Assembly (NCBI GenBank): GCA_016786705.1
Contig: JAEUVV010000012.1
Span: forward strand, 248,001 to 312,000
DNA: 64,000 nt
Direction of reading: 5' to 3'
Source: Taibaiella sp.
GTDB lineage: Bacteria; Bacteroidota; Bacteroidia; Chitinophagales; Chitinophagaceae
Of the stretch, positions 38,301-46,850 are shown in pieces (position 1 is the first letter of the stretch; each line of letters opens with the position of its first letter). Made by a program: the position numbers and the translations under genes. The notes below the pieces were generated by a model that saw only the letters and a list, made by a program, of their open reading frames with translations, was not told the origin of the DNA and made no database searches.

Positions 38301-39155
38301 TTATCCCCTATAATTCAAATCCGTTTCATCCATAAATTTAGTCAAACACGATTTCAAAAAATCTAAGAAATTAGTCCGGCCAGACAATCGAATCCGAATA
38401 TTCTGAAACACCCGATAGAAACCACTAAGATCAACATTGAAGGCACGTTCCAAGGCTTTAATAATCTGTTTAATGGTGGCCTTCCCATTATTAACATCAC
38501 CACTGGCAAATAGCGCATACGCAAGCTCGATTAGCTTAACCTTATCTCCTGTCCAAACAGTATCATAATTTTCAATCGGTTCATTAGCAATTTTCGAATC
38601 ACCTGCCTTTAGCGCTTCAATTCTAAAACACAAAAATTCAAGAACCATTTCATGACTTTTGATCTTCGCAAGTTCATTGCTGGCAACGGTCGAAAATTTC
38701 TCATCCAGGTCTATGGCATCAGATGGAAACAAATCATTGTTCTCTTCAGAACGAACAAATAATTGATGATCGCTAACCGTGTTCCCAGATCTAAGGTATT
38801 GTCGAAATAGATCATTCTTTTTCAACACCATTTGATAATACCGAGCAGTTTTCTGATAGTACTTAATCAGATATCGCCTTTCGGCAATTGTAGGCTTTTT
38901 AACTTCAATCTCCAGTAACTCTTTATAATACTGGAGCAGTGCCTGAAAGGTGGGCTTTATTTCTTTAAAAAACTGGATCTCCTCCACCCTATCTTTAAAC
39001 TTGTATCGATACACATACTCTTTCAACTCCCCCATCGCAGCTTTAGAAATACTATAGCAGGAATTGTAAAACTCGAAACCAACTTCCCCCTGGTCGGAAA
39101 CTTTTTGGATGCTTAATTGAACTTTCTGATGTAGTTCTTCGGTAAACTTTCTCAT
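38301..39155 (-). CDS. rteC: RteC-family regulator of ICE excision
   Basis: 284 residues from ATG 39155; an ATG at 39203 adds 16 residues that do not look like the family's start. Helical N-terminal part, then the RteC signature at the C-terminus: 'KLIELAYALFASGDVNNGKA', 'IIKALERAFNVDLSGFYRVF' and 'RTNFLDFLKSCLTKFMDETD'. In CTnDOT, RteC activates the promoter of the excision operon containing exc. Here the matching operon ends near 24.3 kb and about 14 kb of cargo lies between, so it would act in trans. No RteA/RteB two-component genes are visible beside it. Confidence 0.85.
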   Translation of the reverse strand: MRKFTEELHQKVQLSIQKVSDQGEVGFEFYNSCYSISKAAMGELKEYVYRYKFKDRVEEIQFFKEIKPTFQALLQYYKELLEIEVKKPTIAERRYLIKYYQKTARYYQMVLKKNDLFRQYLRSGNTVSDHQLFVRSEENNDLFPSDAIDLDEKFSTVASNELAKIKSHEMVLEFLCFRIEALKAGDSKIANEPIENYDTVWTGDKVKLIELAYALFASGDVNNGKATIKQIIKALERAFNVDLSGFYRVFQNIRIRLSGRTNFLDFLKSCLTKFMDETDLNYRG

Positions 39156-39187
39156 ATATCGGCATTTTGGTGAAATGTCAGTAGACG

Positions 39188-39288
39188 GGACAAAACTGTC
39201 CATTTAGCCGTAGAGAAAAAAGCAGCCGGCTCGAAAGTAAACTGAAATAGATAGTGGGGTGATACTGGGATAAAACTGAACTATTTCA
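39188..39288. promoter_or_regulatory. Repeats upstream of rteC, possible control region
   Basis: TGAAATAG (39243-39250) pairs with CTATTTCA (39281-39288). A near-direct repeat GGGAyAAAACTG occurs at about 39188 and 39268, and GGACAGTTTTGTCC on the minus strand is a near palindrome. No clear -7 box was found, so the promoter is not assigned. Confidence 0.3.
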
Positions 39289-39414
39289 ATAGTATTTTAG
39301 AAGTACTTTAAAATTAAATTTTATTATTTGGAGCTACAGGTGCAGTTTTACACACAATTGGCATAACTTGCAATTAACCAAACCTAAAAACATCAGATAA
39401 TTCTTATATATTAT

Positions 39415-40332
39415 ATGAAAAAACTATTCGCACTTTCCACGATAATTTTCTTATCAATTCTTTTAACGTCAATAAAAACAAATGCACAAACGGAGGCCCC
39501 TAAGCCACCTACCCTATTAAACAAAGAAGTTGATGTAAAGCAGCAGATAAAAACATACATTCAGGTTTTCGATTCGTTACTTTTAGAGGAACGATACAGG
39601 AATATTATAGAACTAGGAGAACTCTTGATTTTGGATCGAGAGCATGAAATTAATATATTACCCGTTCCATACCTTATTTGTGCATACTATTTCATAGGCA
39701 ATGAAGATCAGAGCAAAAAGTTGTTGAATAAAACGATCAGTACATTTGATTACACAATTCTTGTGGATATGCTCACCGCTCCTAACATTGCATTGATCAA
39801 ATATTTTGAAGTTCCGCAAAACCGCGACCCGTTAATTACAAAGGCAATCAACGATTATAAGAAAAACGAGAAGGCTACGGATAAAGAAGCCGGCGAACAG
39901 ATTATTAGATTCCTTATTCAGGATCAAATGTCCCGCAAGGTAAAATATGCCTATAAAAAAGACGACTCAATGGCGCAGGCCAAAGTACATGAAAAATTTG
40001 CATTGCAGGATAGCATTCAAAATGCTAATGTGTATGCGTTTTACAAGAAGCATGGAAAATATTTCAATAACAAGGAAGTTGGAGAAACGGTAAGCTGGTA
40101 CCAGCCGATTATTTTAAGCCATTATGATAACGTTGAACTTCGCCAAACTTTCTTCAAAGACCTGTTGGAAAAAGCAGTAAAGGAAGGGCGTATGGAAAAA
40201 ACTAGCTACGTCAATTTTATACTTCGCACGGAAAGCTTTACCAACCCGGATTTCTTTAAGAATTTAGAAAAGCGCATGGAGGAAGTACGTAGAGAATATG
40301 ATTTGCCGGATTATTTGTGGAATCCGTTTTAA
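39415..40332 (+). CDS. Hypothetical secreted protein
   Basis: 305 residues with a clear signal peptide ('SILLTSIKTNAQTEA', cleavage near 24). The mature protein is helical with TPR-like pairs near 45-110 and a C-terminal part with 'WYQPIILSHYDNVELRQTFF' and 'EKAVKEGRMEKTSYVNFIL'. That second stretch weakly recalls the DUF6624 family. It stands alone, divergent from rteC, and ends in a strong terminator. Likely periplasmic; function unknown. It may mark the flank of the ICE or be cargo. Confidence 0.65.
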   Translation: MKKLFALSTIIFLSILLTSIKTNAQTEAPKPPTLLNKEVDVKQQIKTYIQVFDSLLLEERYRNIIELGELLILDREHEINILPVPYLICAYYFIGNEDQSKKLLNKTISTFDYTILVDMLTAPNIALIKYFEVPQNRDPLITKAINDYKKNEKATDKEAGEQIIRFLIQDQMSRKVKYAYKKDDSMAQAKVHEKFALQDSIQNANVYAFYKKHGKYFNNKEVGETVSWYQPIILSHYDNVELRQTFFKDLLEKAVKEGRMEKTSYVNFILRTESFTNPDFFKNLEKRMEEVRREYDLPDYLWNPF

Positions 40333-40380
40333 AAACAAAATTATCCCAGGTCAAACTTTTTGATAATAAAAGAATAAAAA

Positions 40381-40414
40381 AAAATAGTCCCGCTATGCGG
40401 GACTATTTTTTTTT
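40381..40414 (+). terminator. Rho-independent terminator
   Basis: AAAATAGTCCCGC (40381-40393), loop TAT, GCGGGACTATTTT (40397-40409), then more T to 40414. It ends the 39415-40332 transcript. Confidence 0.85.
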
Positions 40415-40537
40415 ATTGATCAGATGGTTTCGAATTTAGTAGTAAGAATGGGAATCGGCTAAAAGCTTCAACTTTTTTTTGATTATTAAATCAGAACCGC
40501 TTATACTTTTCTTACTAACACAGTAAAACACAAATTT

Positions 40538-40690
40538 ATGTACCAGAAAAAAAACACAAACCCCGATAAGAAAAAAGAAATATTAACAAAGGAGACTGAA
40601 CGAAAAATAAAATTTATCTGGTGGATTATTTTTCAAGCATTGCCCATTGCCTTTTCCCGGGTTGTAGATTTTATCGACTTATGGGTTTAG
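40538..40690 (+). CDS. Possible 50-residue membrane peptide upstream of the dehydratase
   Basis: ATG at 40538 opens a 50-codon frame: a Lys-rich start (MYQKKNTNPDKKKE) then a hydrophobic stretch ('FIWWIIFQALPIAF'). Basic start plus one membrane-like helix is plausible for a small membrane peptide, but there is no Cys and no RiPP core. It lies 148 bases before the dehydratase. Evidence is only the frame and its amphiphilic layout. Confidence 0.3.
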   Translation: MYQKKNTNPDKKKEILTKETERKIKFIWWIIFQALPIAFSRVVDFIDLWV

Positions 40691-40838
40691 CTACGAATAT
40701 AATTTTAATATCAACTCTAGAATGTCATCACAAAACGGCGTTTCATCAAAGATTTCTAAGTAGTCGTGTAATATATTTTAAGATTTTGTTTCAGACTTGC
40801 ATATTTCGATAATTGAAAATCTTACCCTCATATTCCGA

Positions 40839-43607
40839 ATGAAATTACAATTTAATCGTAGCGTCATCTTGCGTATACCAAGGTTTCCACTGGGTGCCCA
40901 GCTTGAAGACCATTGGCCGCAGCTCAAATCCCTCATTGCCGAATCCTCTGCTGACTTTTACGAAAAGATAAAAGATCTTGACTACAGCCAGATCAGCAGC
41001 CAGCCAGAGCGAATTCGAAATACCATTTGGAAGTATTTCAATCGGTCTAAAAACCGCTCCACTCCATTCGGAGGTCTTGCTTCAGTTGCCGTGTGTCCAG
41101 GTAGCTACCAACACGGTGAGCGGCAGCCGATACAACTGTCCGATGACGTAATATTGCATGAGCTGCCCGATTGGAGCGCAAAAGAGTCTTTTACCTACAG
41201 CTTTGATCAGCTTTATGAAGCAGAAGGCCGATTGTTCAGCAATAGCACGTATTACGTAATAGCCAATGGTACTATTCGTTATGTCGGTTTCTTTGAAAAG
41301 ACATTTAAGCTAATGGAAACACCGAATGATGACTTTATTCTTGCGGCCCTTGAGTACTGCCGGGTTCCCATACTTGTCCAGGAACTATACAATAAGTTTC
41401 CCGATCTTGAATACAATACGTTTAGGAATAATATAGAAGCACTTGTATCTATGCAGTTATTGCTGACAAGCCTGGACCCGAATATCATTGGGGATGATTA
41501 TTTTCGACGTATTGGCTTTAAGCCAGAAAATACAGCTGTAAATTATACTATATCCGAGAGACAATGCCAGCAGGGTTCATTTGACTTTCGGGTGTTACGT
41601 GGTCTGGATAAGCTGGTAAACACTCTGCAATACCATCAAAAATCCGTAAGTAATCCACGGCTGGATACCTTTGCCGACCAATTTCGGAATCGCTATGATC
41701 AGCAGGAAGTTCCTTTGATGCTCGCGCTGGACCCTGAGTATGGGATTGGCTATGCCGACCTCGAACAACAGACCGCTGAAAGCGAGATCATTGGTTCGCT
41801 CAGTGCAGGAAGAATGGTTAGTGAGCGTACCGACGTCGTTACACTCGTCGGGAATAACATATCAGCAGCATCAGAATGCCGAGTAAAGGAGATAGATCTC
41901 GAGACCCTGATATCTGACCAAGAAGGCGCACCTGCCATAAAACCAGTACCAAATTCTATGAGTCTGTTATGTACACTAGCGGAAGGCAAAGTTTGGATAG
42001 AACATCTTGGCAATGCTACCTCCTGCGCTATGGCAGGACGTTTCACGCTTGCCTCAGATGATATACATAACCTGGCAAAAGAAATAGCCAGGCGTGAATC
42101 AATGGCAAACCCCGATGTAATATTTTTCGATATCGGTTATATGGCCGAAGGACAGGTCGATAATGTGAACCGAAGGCGGCAGATCTATGACGCCCAACTG
42201 ACGTTGCTCAACTATGACGACTCGGATAAACCTTTGACACTGGATGACATAACGGTGCAGTTGCGCGGTAGTGAATTGATACTGCGAAGCCGTTCGTTGA
42301 ATAAGCGGCTTATACCTCGTTTGGCAACGGCATATAACCACAGCCGCTCTGATCTTTCTGTTTTCCGCTTACTTTGCGACTTACAACATCAAGGGTTGCA
42401 TACTTCGTTTAATCTTCAGTTGGACAATCAGTTTCCTCATTTCGCTTTCTATCCGCGCGTAAAATACCGGCAATTTATTCTTTCACCTGCCAAATGGCAT
42501 ATCCGTATGGTTGACCAAAAGCCAGATGAATCCCTGCCCGAATACTTAAAGCGGCTGAATGTCAATAGAACATTTAGGGCAGGCACCGCCGATCAGGTAT
42601 TGTACTTTGACAGTCAAAGGGTAGAAGATATAAAAATATTGAGTCGCCAGCTAGAAAGACAGGGCGAATTACTTCTCGAAGAAACCCCTATACCAGAGCA
42701 GGAACTAGTCCAAGATTGTTCGGGGCAGAACTATACAGCACAATTTCTCCTTCAGGTTTACCACGATGACCTGATCTATAGTGGACTATCAACATTATAT
42801 GAAGATGTTGTTTCGCTAAATACGGAACGGGACTACCTGCTCAATAGTACATGGCTATATTGGGAGATTTTCTGTCATCCCTCACACACCGACAACCTTT
42901 TAGACATCATTCAGGAGCTTCTACAGGATTACAGGCCATTAATCCAACAGTGGTTTTTTATACGCTACGATAAGGGCGGAGAGCATATCCGCCTAAGGGT
43001 CAAAACCTATAATGTGGAAAGCAACTCGCAGATATCGGCCAGATTGATGTTTCTTCTTTCTACAGCATACAAGGAAGGGGCAATTTGGGATATAAAGCAG
43101 TGCATCTACCGCAGGGAGTTGGAACGTTATGGCAATGATATTATCGGTGCTGTAGAAGAGCATTTTTACATAGACAGCGAATATGCAGTAACTGTATTAC
43201 TGAATGAACTAACTGATATGCACAAATATAAACTGTGTATAGAAGTAATCAAAAAGGCTTCTGCGCAAATCAATGTTGACTCTGCCAGCTTACATGCCCA
43301 TATGGATAGTACATTAAAAGCTTTTGAGCGTGAGCATCAACTCAAAGCTGATGGATTCAAACAATTAAACGAACTATATCGAAACTCAAAAGCTTATAAA
43401 ATAGAACTACCTACTTTGGAGTTTTATAGAAATTTTGATCGTATGTACAATTCATTGATCAAGACGGTAAACACTTGCCCGGAGCGTCGAAGATCACTTC
43501 TATTTACTGATCTACTCCATATGCACATCAATAGACTGTTCTGTACTGATCAACGCACCCATGAACTTGCAATCTATTATATGTTTGTAAAAGACGGCAG
43601 ATTCTGA
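40839..43607 (+). CDS. Full-length LanB-type lantibiotic dehydratase
   Basis: 922 residues from ATG 40839; the frame can extend to a TTG at 40797, but 'MKLQFNRSVILRIPRFP' is the usual start. N-terminal glutamylation domain: 'NRSTPFGGLASVAV' near residues 72-85 is the conserved Arg-containing motif. C-terminal elimination domain (SpaB_C / thiopeptide-type): 'WFFIRYDKGGEHIRLRVK' near 706-723 and 'ERYGNDIIGAVEEHFYIDSEYA' near 765-786. It would add glutamate from Glu-tRNA to Ser/Thr of a precursor peptide and eliminate it to dehydro-residues. A candidate substrate is encoded at 45508-45654. No LanC cyclase gene is in view. Confidence 0.88.
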   Translation: MKLQFNRSVILRIPRFPLGAQLEDHWPQLKSLIAESSADFYEKIKDLDYSQISSQPERIRNTIWKYFNRSKNRSTPFGGLASVAVCPGSYQHGERQPIQLSDDVILHELPDWSAKESFTYSFDQLYEAEGRLFSNSTYYVIANGTIRYVGFFEKTFKLMETPNDDFILAALEYCRVPILVQELYNKFPDLEYNTFRNNIEALVSMQLLLTSLDPNIIGDDYFRRIGFKPENTAVNYTISERQCQQGSFDFRVLRGLDKLVNTLQYHQKSVSNPRLDTFADQFRNRYDQQEVPLMLALDPEYGIGYADLEQQTAESEIIGSLSAGRMVSERTDVVTLVGNNISAASECRVKEIDLETLISDQEGAPAIKPVPNSMSLLCTLAEGKVWIEHLGNATSCAMAGRFTLASDDIHNLAKEIARRESMANPDVIFFDIGYMAEGQVDNVNRRRQIYDAQLTLLNYDDSDKPLTLDDITVQLRGSELILRSRSLNKRLIPRLATAYNHSRSDLSVFRLLCDLQHQGLHTSFNLQLDNQFPHFAFYPRVKYRQFILSPAKWHIRMVDQKPDESLPEYLKRLNVNRTFRAGTADQVLYFDSQRVEDIKILSRQLERQGELLLEETPIPEQELVQDCSGQNYTAQFLLQVYHDDLIYSGLSTLYEDVVSLNTERDYLLNSTWLYWEIFCHPSHTDNLLDIIQELLQDYRPLIQQWFFIRYDKGGEHIRLRVKTYNVESNSQISARLMFLLSTAYKEGAIWDIKQCIYRRELERYGNDIIGAVEEHFYIDSEYAVTVLLNELTDMHKYKLCIEVIKKASAQINVDSASLHAHMDSTLKAFEREHQLKADGFKQLNELYRNSKAYKIELPTLEFYRNFDRMYNSLIKTVNTCPERRRSLLFTDLLHMHINRLFCTDQRTHELAIYYMFVKDGRF

Positions 43608-43614
43608 TCTGCCG
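43595..43614. terminator. Hairpin across the dehydratase stop codon
   Basis: CGGCAGAT (43595-43602), loop TCTG, ATCTGCCG (43607-43614). It spans the end of the dehydratase gene and abuts the end of the convergent response-regulator gene. Confidence 0.5.
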
Positions 43615-43615
43615 C

Positions 43616-44314
43616 TTATATAATATGATCTTCAAGCCGCTTAAGTAAATCGTCCCGGAAACTCGGGCCAATTTGTACTGTCCGTCCTTCTATAAGGCCC
43701 AATATGTTGCCATCTAAGGACTGTACTTTCTCCAGGTTCACAATATAAGACTTGTGTACACGAATGAAACTGCGCTTTGGTAATGAATTGAGAAGTTTGG
43801 CCAGTGAAATATGTATCATATAAAATTCGCCTCGAGAAAAAAAGATCTTTGCATAGTTGCCGTTACATTCAATGAAAATAATCTGTGGGATATCAACTTT
43901 GACCAGCTTCCCTCCCATCGTTTCTTTAGCGTAGAAAAAAACCGGAGCACGGTGCTCCAATAACTTAGTCGCTTTATGTATTGCCTCCTGAAAATGCTCG
44001 TAACGGATAGGCTTCAAGAGGTAATCTACTGCATTATGTCGGTAGGCTTCAGCACCAAAATCACGATGCCCGGTCGTAAAGATGATCAGGCTCTTCGATT
44101 TTATTTCACGTGCAAGATCAATGCCACTCATCATTGGCATTTCAATATCTAAAAAGGTAATGTCAATTTTGTTACCCTCAATCAAATAGTCTCTGGCTTC
44201 CATTGAATCATAAAAGCTTTTCACGTGTTCCAGTCCTGGTGTTGTTGCTATATATTTTTCAATCAGTAAGGCGCAATGCGGTTCATCGTCTACGACAATA
44301 CATTTAAAACTCAT
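43616..44314 (-). CDS. LytTR response regulator
   Basis: 232 residues. Receiver domain 1-118 with Asp9/Asp10, the phosphoacceptor Asp56 ('FLDIEMPMMSGID') and a conserved Lys in 'YLLKPI'. LytTR DNA-binding domain about 130-230 ('FIECNGNYAKIFF', 'RSFIRVHKSYIVNLEKV'). It overlaps the kinase gene by four bases and forms a two-component system with it. Lying between the dehydratase and the putative precursor, it probably controls this locus; its DNA sites are not identified. Confidence 0.92.
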   Translation of the reverse strand: MSFKCIVVDDEPHCALLIEKYIATTPGLEHVKSFYDSMEARDYLIEGNKIDITFLDIEMPMMSGIDLAREIKSKSLIIFTTGHRDFGAEAYRHNAVDYLLKPIRYEHFQEAIHKATKLLEHRAPVFFYAKETMGGKLVKVDIPQIIFIECNGNYAKIFFSRGEFYMIHISLAKLLNSLPKRSFIRVHKSYIVNLEKVQSLDGNILGLIEGRTVQIGPSFRDDLLKRLEDHII

Positions 44315-45441
44315 AGTTTAATTTTTAGTGTAATTTTAAATTCTATATCCCCATCCTCTCGAATCAGCCGGTACCTATTCGGATAGTGATAGTCCAGGCG
44401 CTTTATAGTGTTACTAATACCTGTGCCAAGGCTGGTTGTACTTTTCGTACCAAGCTTCTTATTATAAGTGTACATTTCAAGGTTTTTACCTTCATAACGT
44501 ATATCTATTAGCGCCTCAATATCCTTATCAGTAAGTACACCATGTTTGGTCATATTTTCGGCAAAGGATACTAAAATATGTGGAGGAATCCGTGCCGTCC
44601 TTATCTCCTTAGGCACATCAACAGTATAGCGCAGATTCAGCCGGTCACCAAACCTCAGACAGACTATCTCGACTAAGCGGTCAATACACTGAAGCTCATC
44701 TCCGAGGTTTATTTTGCCGTCTTTTCCCGGTGTCGTCAGTGAATACCGCATCATATCGGATAGTCCAGCTATCGCTGGTGCGGTTTCTCTTACATTCTCA
44801 ATTGCTGAGCTGTAAATAAAGTTAAGTGTATTGAACAGAAAATGTGGAGCTATTCGAGCTTGCAAATAGGCATTTTCAAGGATCATATTCTGTCGTTCGA
44901 TCTCCTTCTGCCGCAAGAGTAATTCATTTTCGGCTTTTGATTTAAGGTAATTGTACGCAGCAATCCAGTAAGCCCACCCCAAACCAATAATATAAATCGC
45001 GCGCCAGATAGCACGTACATATTGCTCTTTAGTAGTAGTCGTTGTGAATACCCCGGTATGATATGCCCGCATGAGGTGATTGATACCAATCTGCATGATA
45101 GATTCAACAACAATTACGAGTAGAAGGTAAATTATCAGCCAGATAAGCTGCATTCGCCGCCCTAGGCGGGCCATCATCGGAATAAGATATAGTCCATTGA
45201 CATAAAATAGGCTAATATCAAGTAAATAAATACTAACAAAATCCAAGACTCCATCTTGAACACCCATTAACTTAACTATCGTTACTTCATATATGATGAA
45301 GAGTGAAACACCTATCAGATGCTGGTACCATTTGCCGACCAAAAAACCATTTATCTCATCTCTCCTTAAAGTTTCATCACCTGAAAAGTGACTTTCATCA
45401 CTAATTTCACCGTGGTCATGTAATAAATTAGGAAGCTGCAT
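44311..45441 (-). CDS. LytS-type sensor histidine kinase
   Basis: 376 residues. Four hydrophobic segments between about 30 and 165, then the His_kinase (PF06580) motif 'IAPHFLFNTLNF' with His200, and a degenerate ATPase domain ('FAENMTKHGV', 'GTGISN'). The missing large extracellular domain means the signal is probably sensed in the membrane. It overlaps the response-regulator gene by four bases and is divergent, over 66 bases, from the putative RiPP precursor. Confidence 0.9.
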   Translation of the reverse strand: MQLPNLLHDHGEISDESHFSGDETLRRDEINGFLVGKWYQHLIGVSLFIIYEVTIVKLMGVQDGVLDFVSIYLLDISLFYVNGLYLIPMMARLGRRMQLIWLIIYLLLVIVVESIMQIGINHLMRAYHTGVFTTTTTKEQYVRAIWRAIYIIGLGWAYWIAAYNYLKSKAENELLLRQKEIERQNMILENAYLQARIAPHFLFNTLNFIYSSAIENVRETAPAIAGLSDMMRYSLTTPGKDGKINLGDELQCIDRLVEIVCLRFGDRLNLRYTVDVPKEIRTARIPPHILVSFAENMTKHGVLTDKDIEALIDIRYEGKNLEMYTYNKKLGTKSTTSLGTGISNTIKRLDYHYPNRYRLIREDGDIEFKITLKIKL

Positions 45442-45507
45442 ACTGTGATTGTATTTTTAAGTTGAAATAATAGAAAGACATATTTTATTTAACTAAAATC
45501 CTTATTT

Positions 45508-45654
45508 ATGAAAACAAGTAATCAAAAGAAGCCTTTCGCAAGCAGATCAGTCTTTATGTTTGCCAAACCGAAAAACAGCATCAGCAAAGTTGGTGCACCA
45601 TCGGGCTCTACAACCGTATTGACTTTGCCTACAACTAAAAGTTGGACCTGCTAA
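45508..45654 (+). CDS. Candidate RiPP (lanthipeptide-like) precursor peptide
   Basis: ATG 45508 opens a 48-residue frame. Residues 1-28 are basic and lack the acidic leader usual in class I lanthipeptides, beginning MKTSNQKKPFASRSVF. Residues 29-48 are dense in Ser/Thr and end in a lone Cys: GAPSGSTTVLTLPTTKSWTC. There are nine Ser/Thr in the last 17 residues, the substrate type of a LanB dehydratase, and one Cys that could form a single (methyl)lanthionine. It is divergent from the kinase. Not annotated by length-based gene finding. Precursor identity is inferred from composition and neighbourhood. A hairpin follows 24 bases after the stop. Confidence 0.55.
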   Translation: MKTSNQKKPFASRSVFMFAKPKNSISKVGAPSGSTTVLTLPTTKSWTC

Positions 45655-45677
45655 CGGTATGCAAACAAAAAGTGACA

Positions 45678-45704
45678 GGTATTGCCGGAGGAATTCGGCA
45701 TACC
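45678..45704 (+). terminator. Hairpin after the putative precursor gene
   Basis: GGTATTGCCG (45678-45687) pairs with CGGCATACC (45696-45704) apart from one bulged T. GGTATGC at 45656-45662 could compete for the same 3' arm. There is no T-run, so termination is uncertain; the alternative pairing might allow regulation. Confidence 0.35.
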
Positions 45705-45951
45705 TTATAAAGGACTTATAACCAGCTGGTTTACAAACTCTAAGATAACGAAATATTTTCATATTGTTTTTCTGATTCAGATTTAGATATTATCAATGAT
45801 TATTAATCAGTTATAATTACACAGTACATTTTACCTTTAACTCAAGTCCAAAAAGCAACCTTAAACTTCGGCTGAAAAAACTAGGATTATTAGTAGATGA
45901 ATTGATTCCATAGAATGGCAATATCTTTTTGATAACGAATAAATTCTTAAA

Positions 45952-46254
45952 ATGTGGAGCAAGGAATACAACCAACCGGACAAGCCGGAAAATATACAGG
46001 GAGCTTCAGAGCCTCTACAAAAAACTAAGGGTAAAAGCAGAAGGGATTTTTTTCTAAACATTATCGCTTTAATCTTTCTTGCATTATTTCTCTTTTGTGT
46101 ATTTTTCTATATACCATCCAGTACTACCACTACGGAAATAAATTGTGACGACCCTACTGAGGTAATGTTGATGAAAAGAGGCTGGCATCCCATGATTCCA
46201 GGACCGTGTGATACAACCCCAACAATGCATCCACTTAGGCATTGGCGAAATTAA
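45952..46254 (+). CDS. Hypothetical small single-TM protein
   Basis: 100 residues: polar N-terminus (1-30, 'KTKGKSRRD'), one membrane segment (about 31-52), then a short outer part with 'PSSTTTTEINCDDPTEVML' and a second Cys. The Arg-rich flank puts the N-terminus inside the cytoplasm. It lies between the putative RiPP precursor and the DUF6520-like gene. The Thr-rich tail is noted, but the membrane helix argues against a precursor role. Confidence 0.5.
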   Translation: MWSKEYNQPDKPENIQGASEPLQKTKGKSRRDFFLNIIALIFLALFLFCVFFYIPSSTTTTEINCDDPTEVMLMKRGWHPMIPGPCDTTPTMHPLRHWRN

Positions 46255-46476
46255 AAGATCTGTAATTATTATACTTTTTAAACCTATAAAGAGGCGGCTC
46301 TGCAGCCGGCTTGATAAAATGCGCGAATTTGAATTTCATATTGCATAAAAGGTGAAACACAGGCGAAGCCGAAAACCTGTATAAACGAGTAGGCACTATT
46401 TCCTAACGCAAATCCAATTGTTTTGCAGTTGGCGCATTCTTTCCTTTTTTATCTAACAACAAAAAAAATTTAGAAC

Positions 46477-46803
46477 ATGAAAAAATTAATGTTTTCCACC
46501 GCAGCCATCTTGGCATTATCTTTAAGCGCATTCGCCGGTACTCCTGAAAAAGCAGAAGCGAAAACTGCTACTGAAACCAATGCTCAAACATCTGACGTAC
46601 TGCATTGGTTTGATATGTCTTCAACACCAGCATATCTTCAATCTAATACTATTGAGGATGAAGAAAGTCCTGGGTGCGAACCAAATAAACAAGGTTGCGA
46701 AAGAGCATACCGCGACGATCAATTTAACACATTTGGAGTACCTACTTCCGGCGTAAAGCCTGGTCAAATCAACAGTCCGATTGCAACGCTTGGTTTCCAA
46801 TAA
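46477..46803 (+). CDS. Small secreted DUF6520-like protein
   Basis: 108 residues with a signal peptide ('ILALSLSAFAGTPE', cleavage near 21), an Ala/Glu/Thr linker and two Cys in 'GCEPNKQGCERA'. The signal peptide, length and paired Cys recall DUF6520 proteins of Bacteroidetes, often found near TlpA and SusC/D genes. It ends in a terminator that converges with the TlpA-like gene. It could act in disulfide chemistry or surface binding; the function is not known. Confidence 0.6.
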   Translation: MKKLMFSTAAILALSLSAFAGTPEKAEAKTATETNAQTSDVLHWFDMSSTPAYLQSNTIEDEESPGCEPNKQGCERAYRDDQFNTFGVPTSGVKPGQINSPIATLGFQ

Positions 46804-46820
46804 TCAAATCAACTGTTACT

Positions 46821-46850
46821 AGGGGGAGGATATACTCCCCCTTATTTTAT
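46821..46850 (+). terminator. Rho-independent terminator
   Basis: AGGGGGAG (46821-46828), loop GATATA, CTCCCCCT (46835-46842), then TATTTTAT. It lies between the secreted small-protein gene and the convergent TlpA-like gene. Confidence 0.75.

Noticed and set aside
1..39300. ICE attachment sites and integrase
   Set aside because: No tyrosine recombinase gene or matching direct repeats that could serve as att sites were found, so the element's ends cannot be placed.
45547..45762. 71-codon minus-strand frame over the RiPP peptide
   Set aside because: Antisense to the Ser/Thr-rich peptide, and its codon use and lack of a promoter do not support it.
45952..46254. Thr-rich tail with Cys as a second RiPP precursor
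   Set aside because: A strong membrane helix precedes it and there is no leader-like region, so it is kept only as a small membrane protein.
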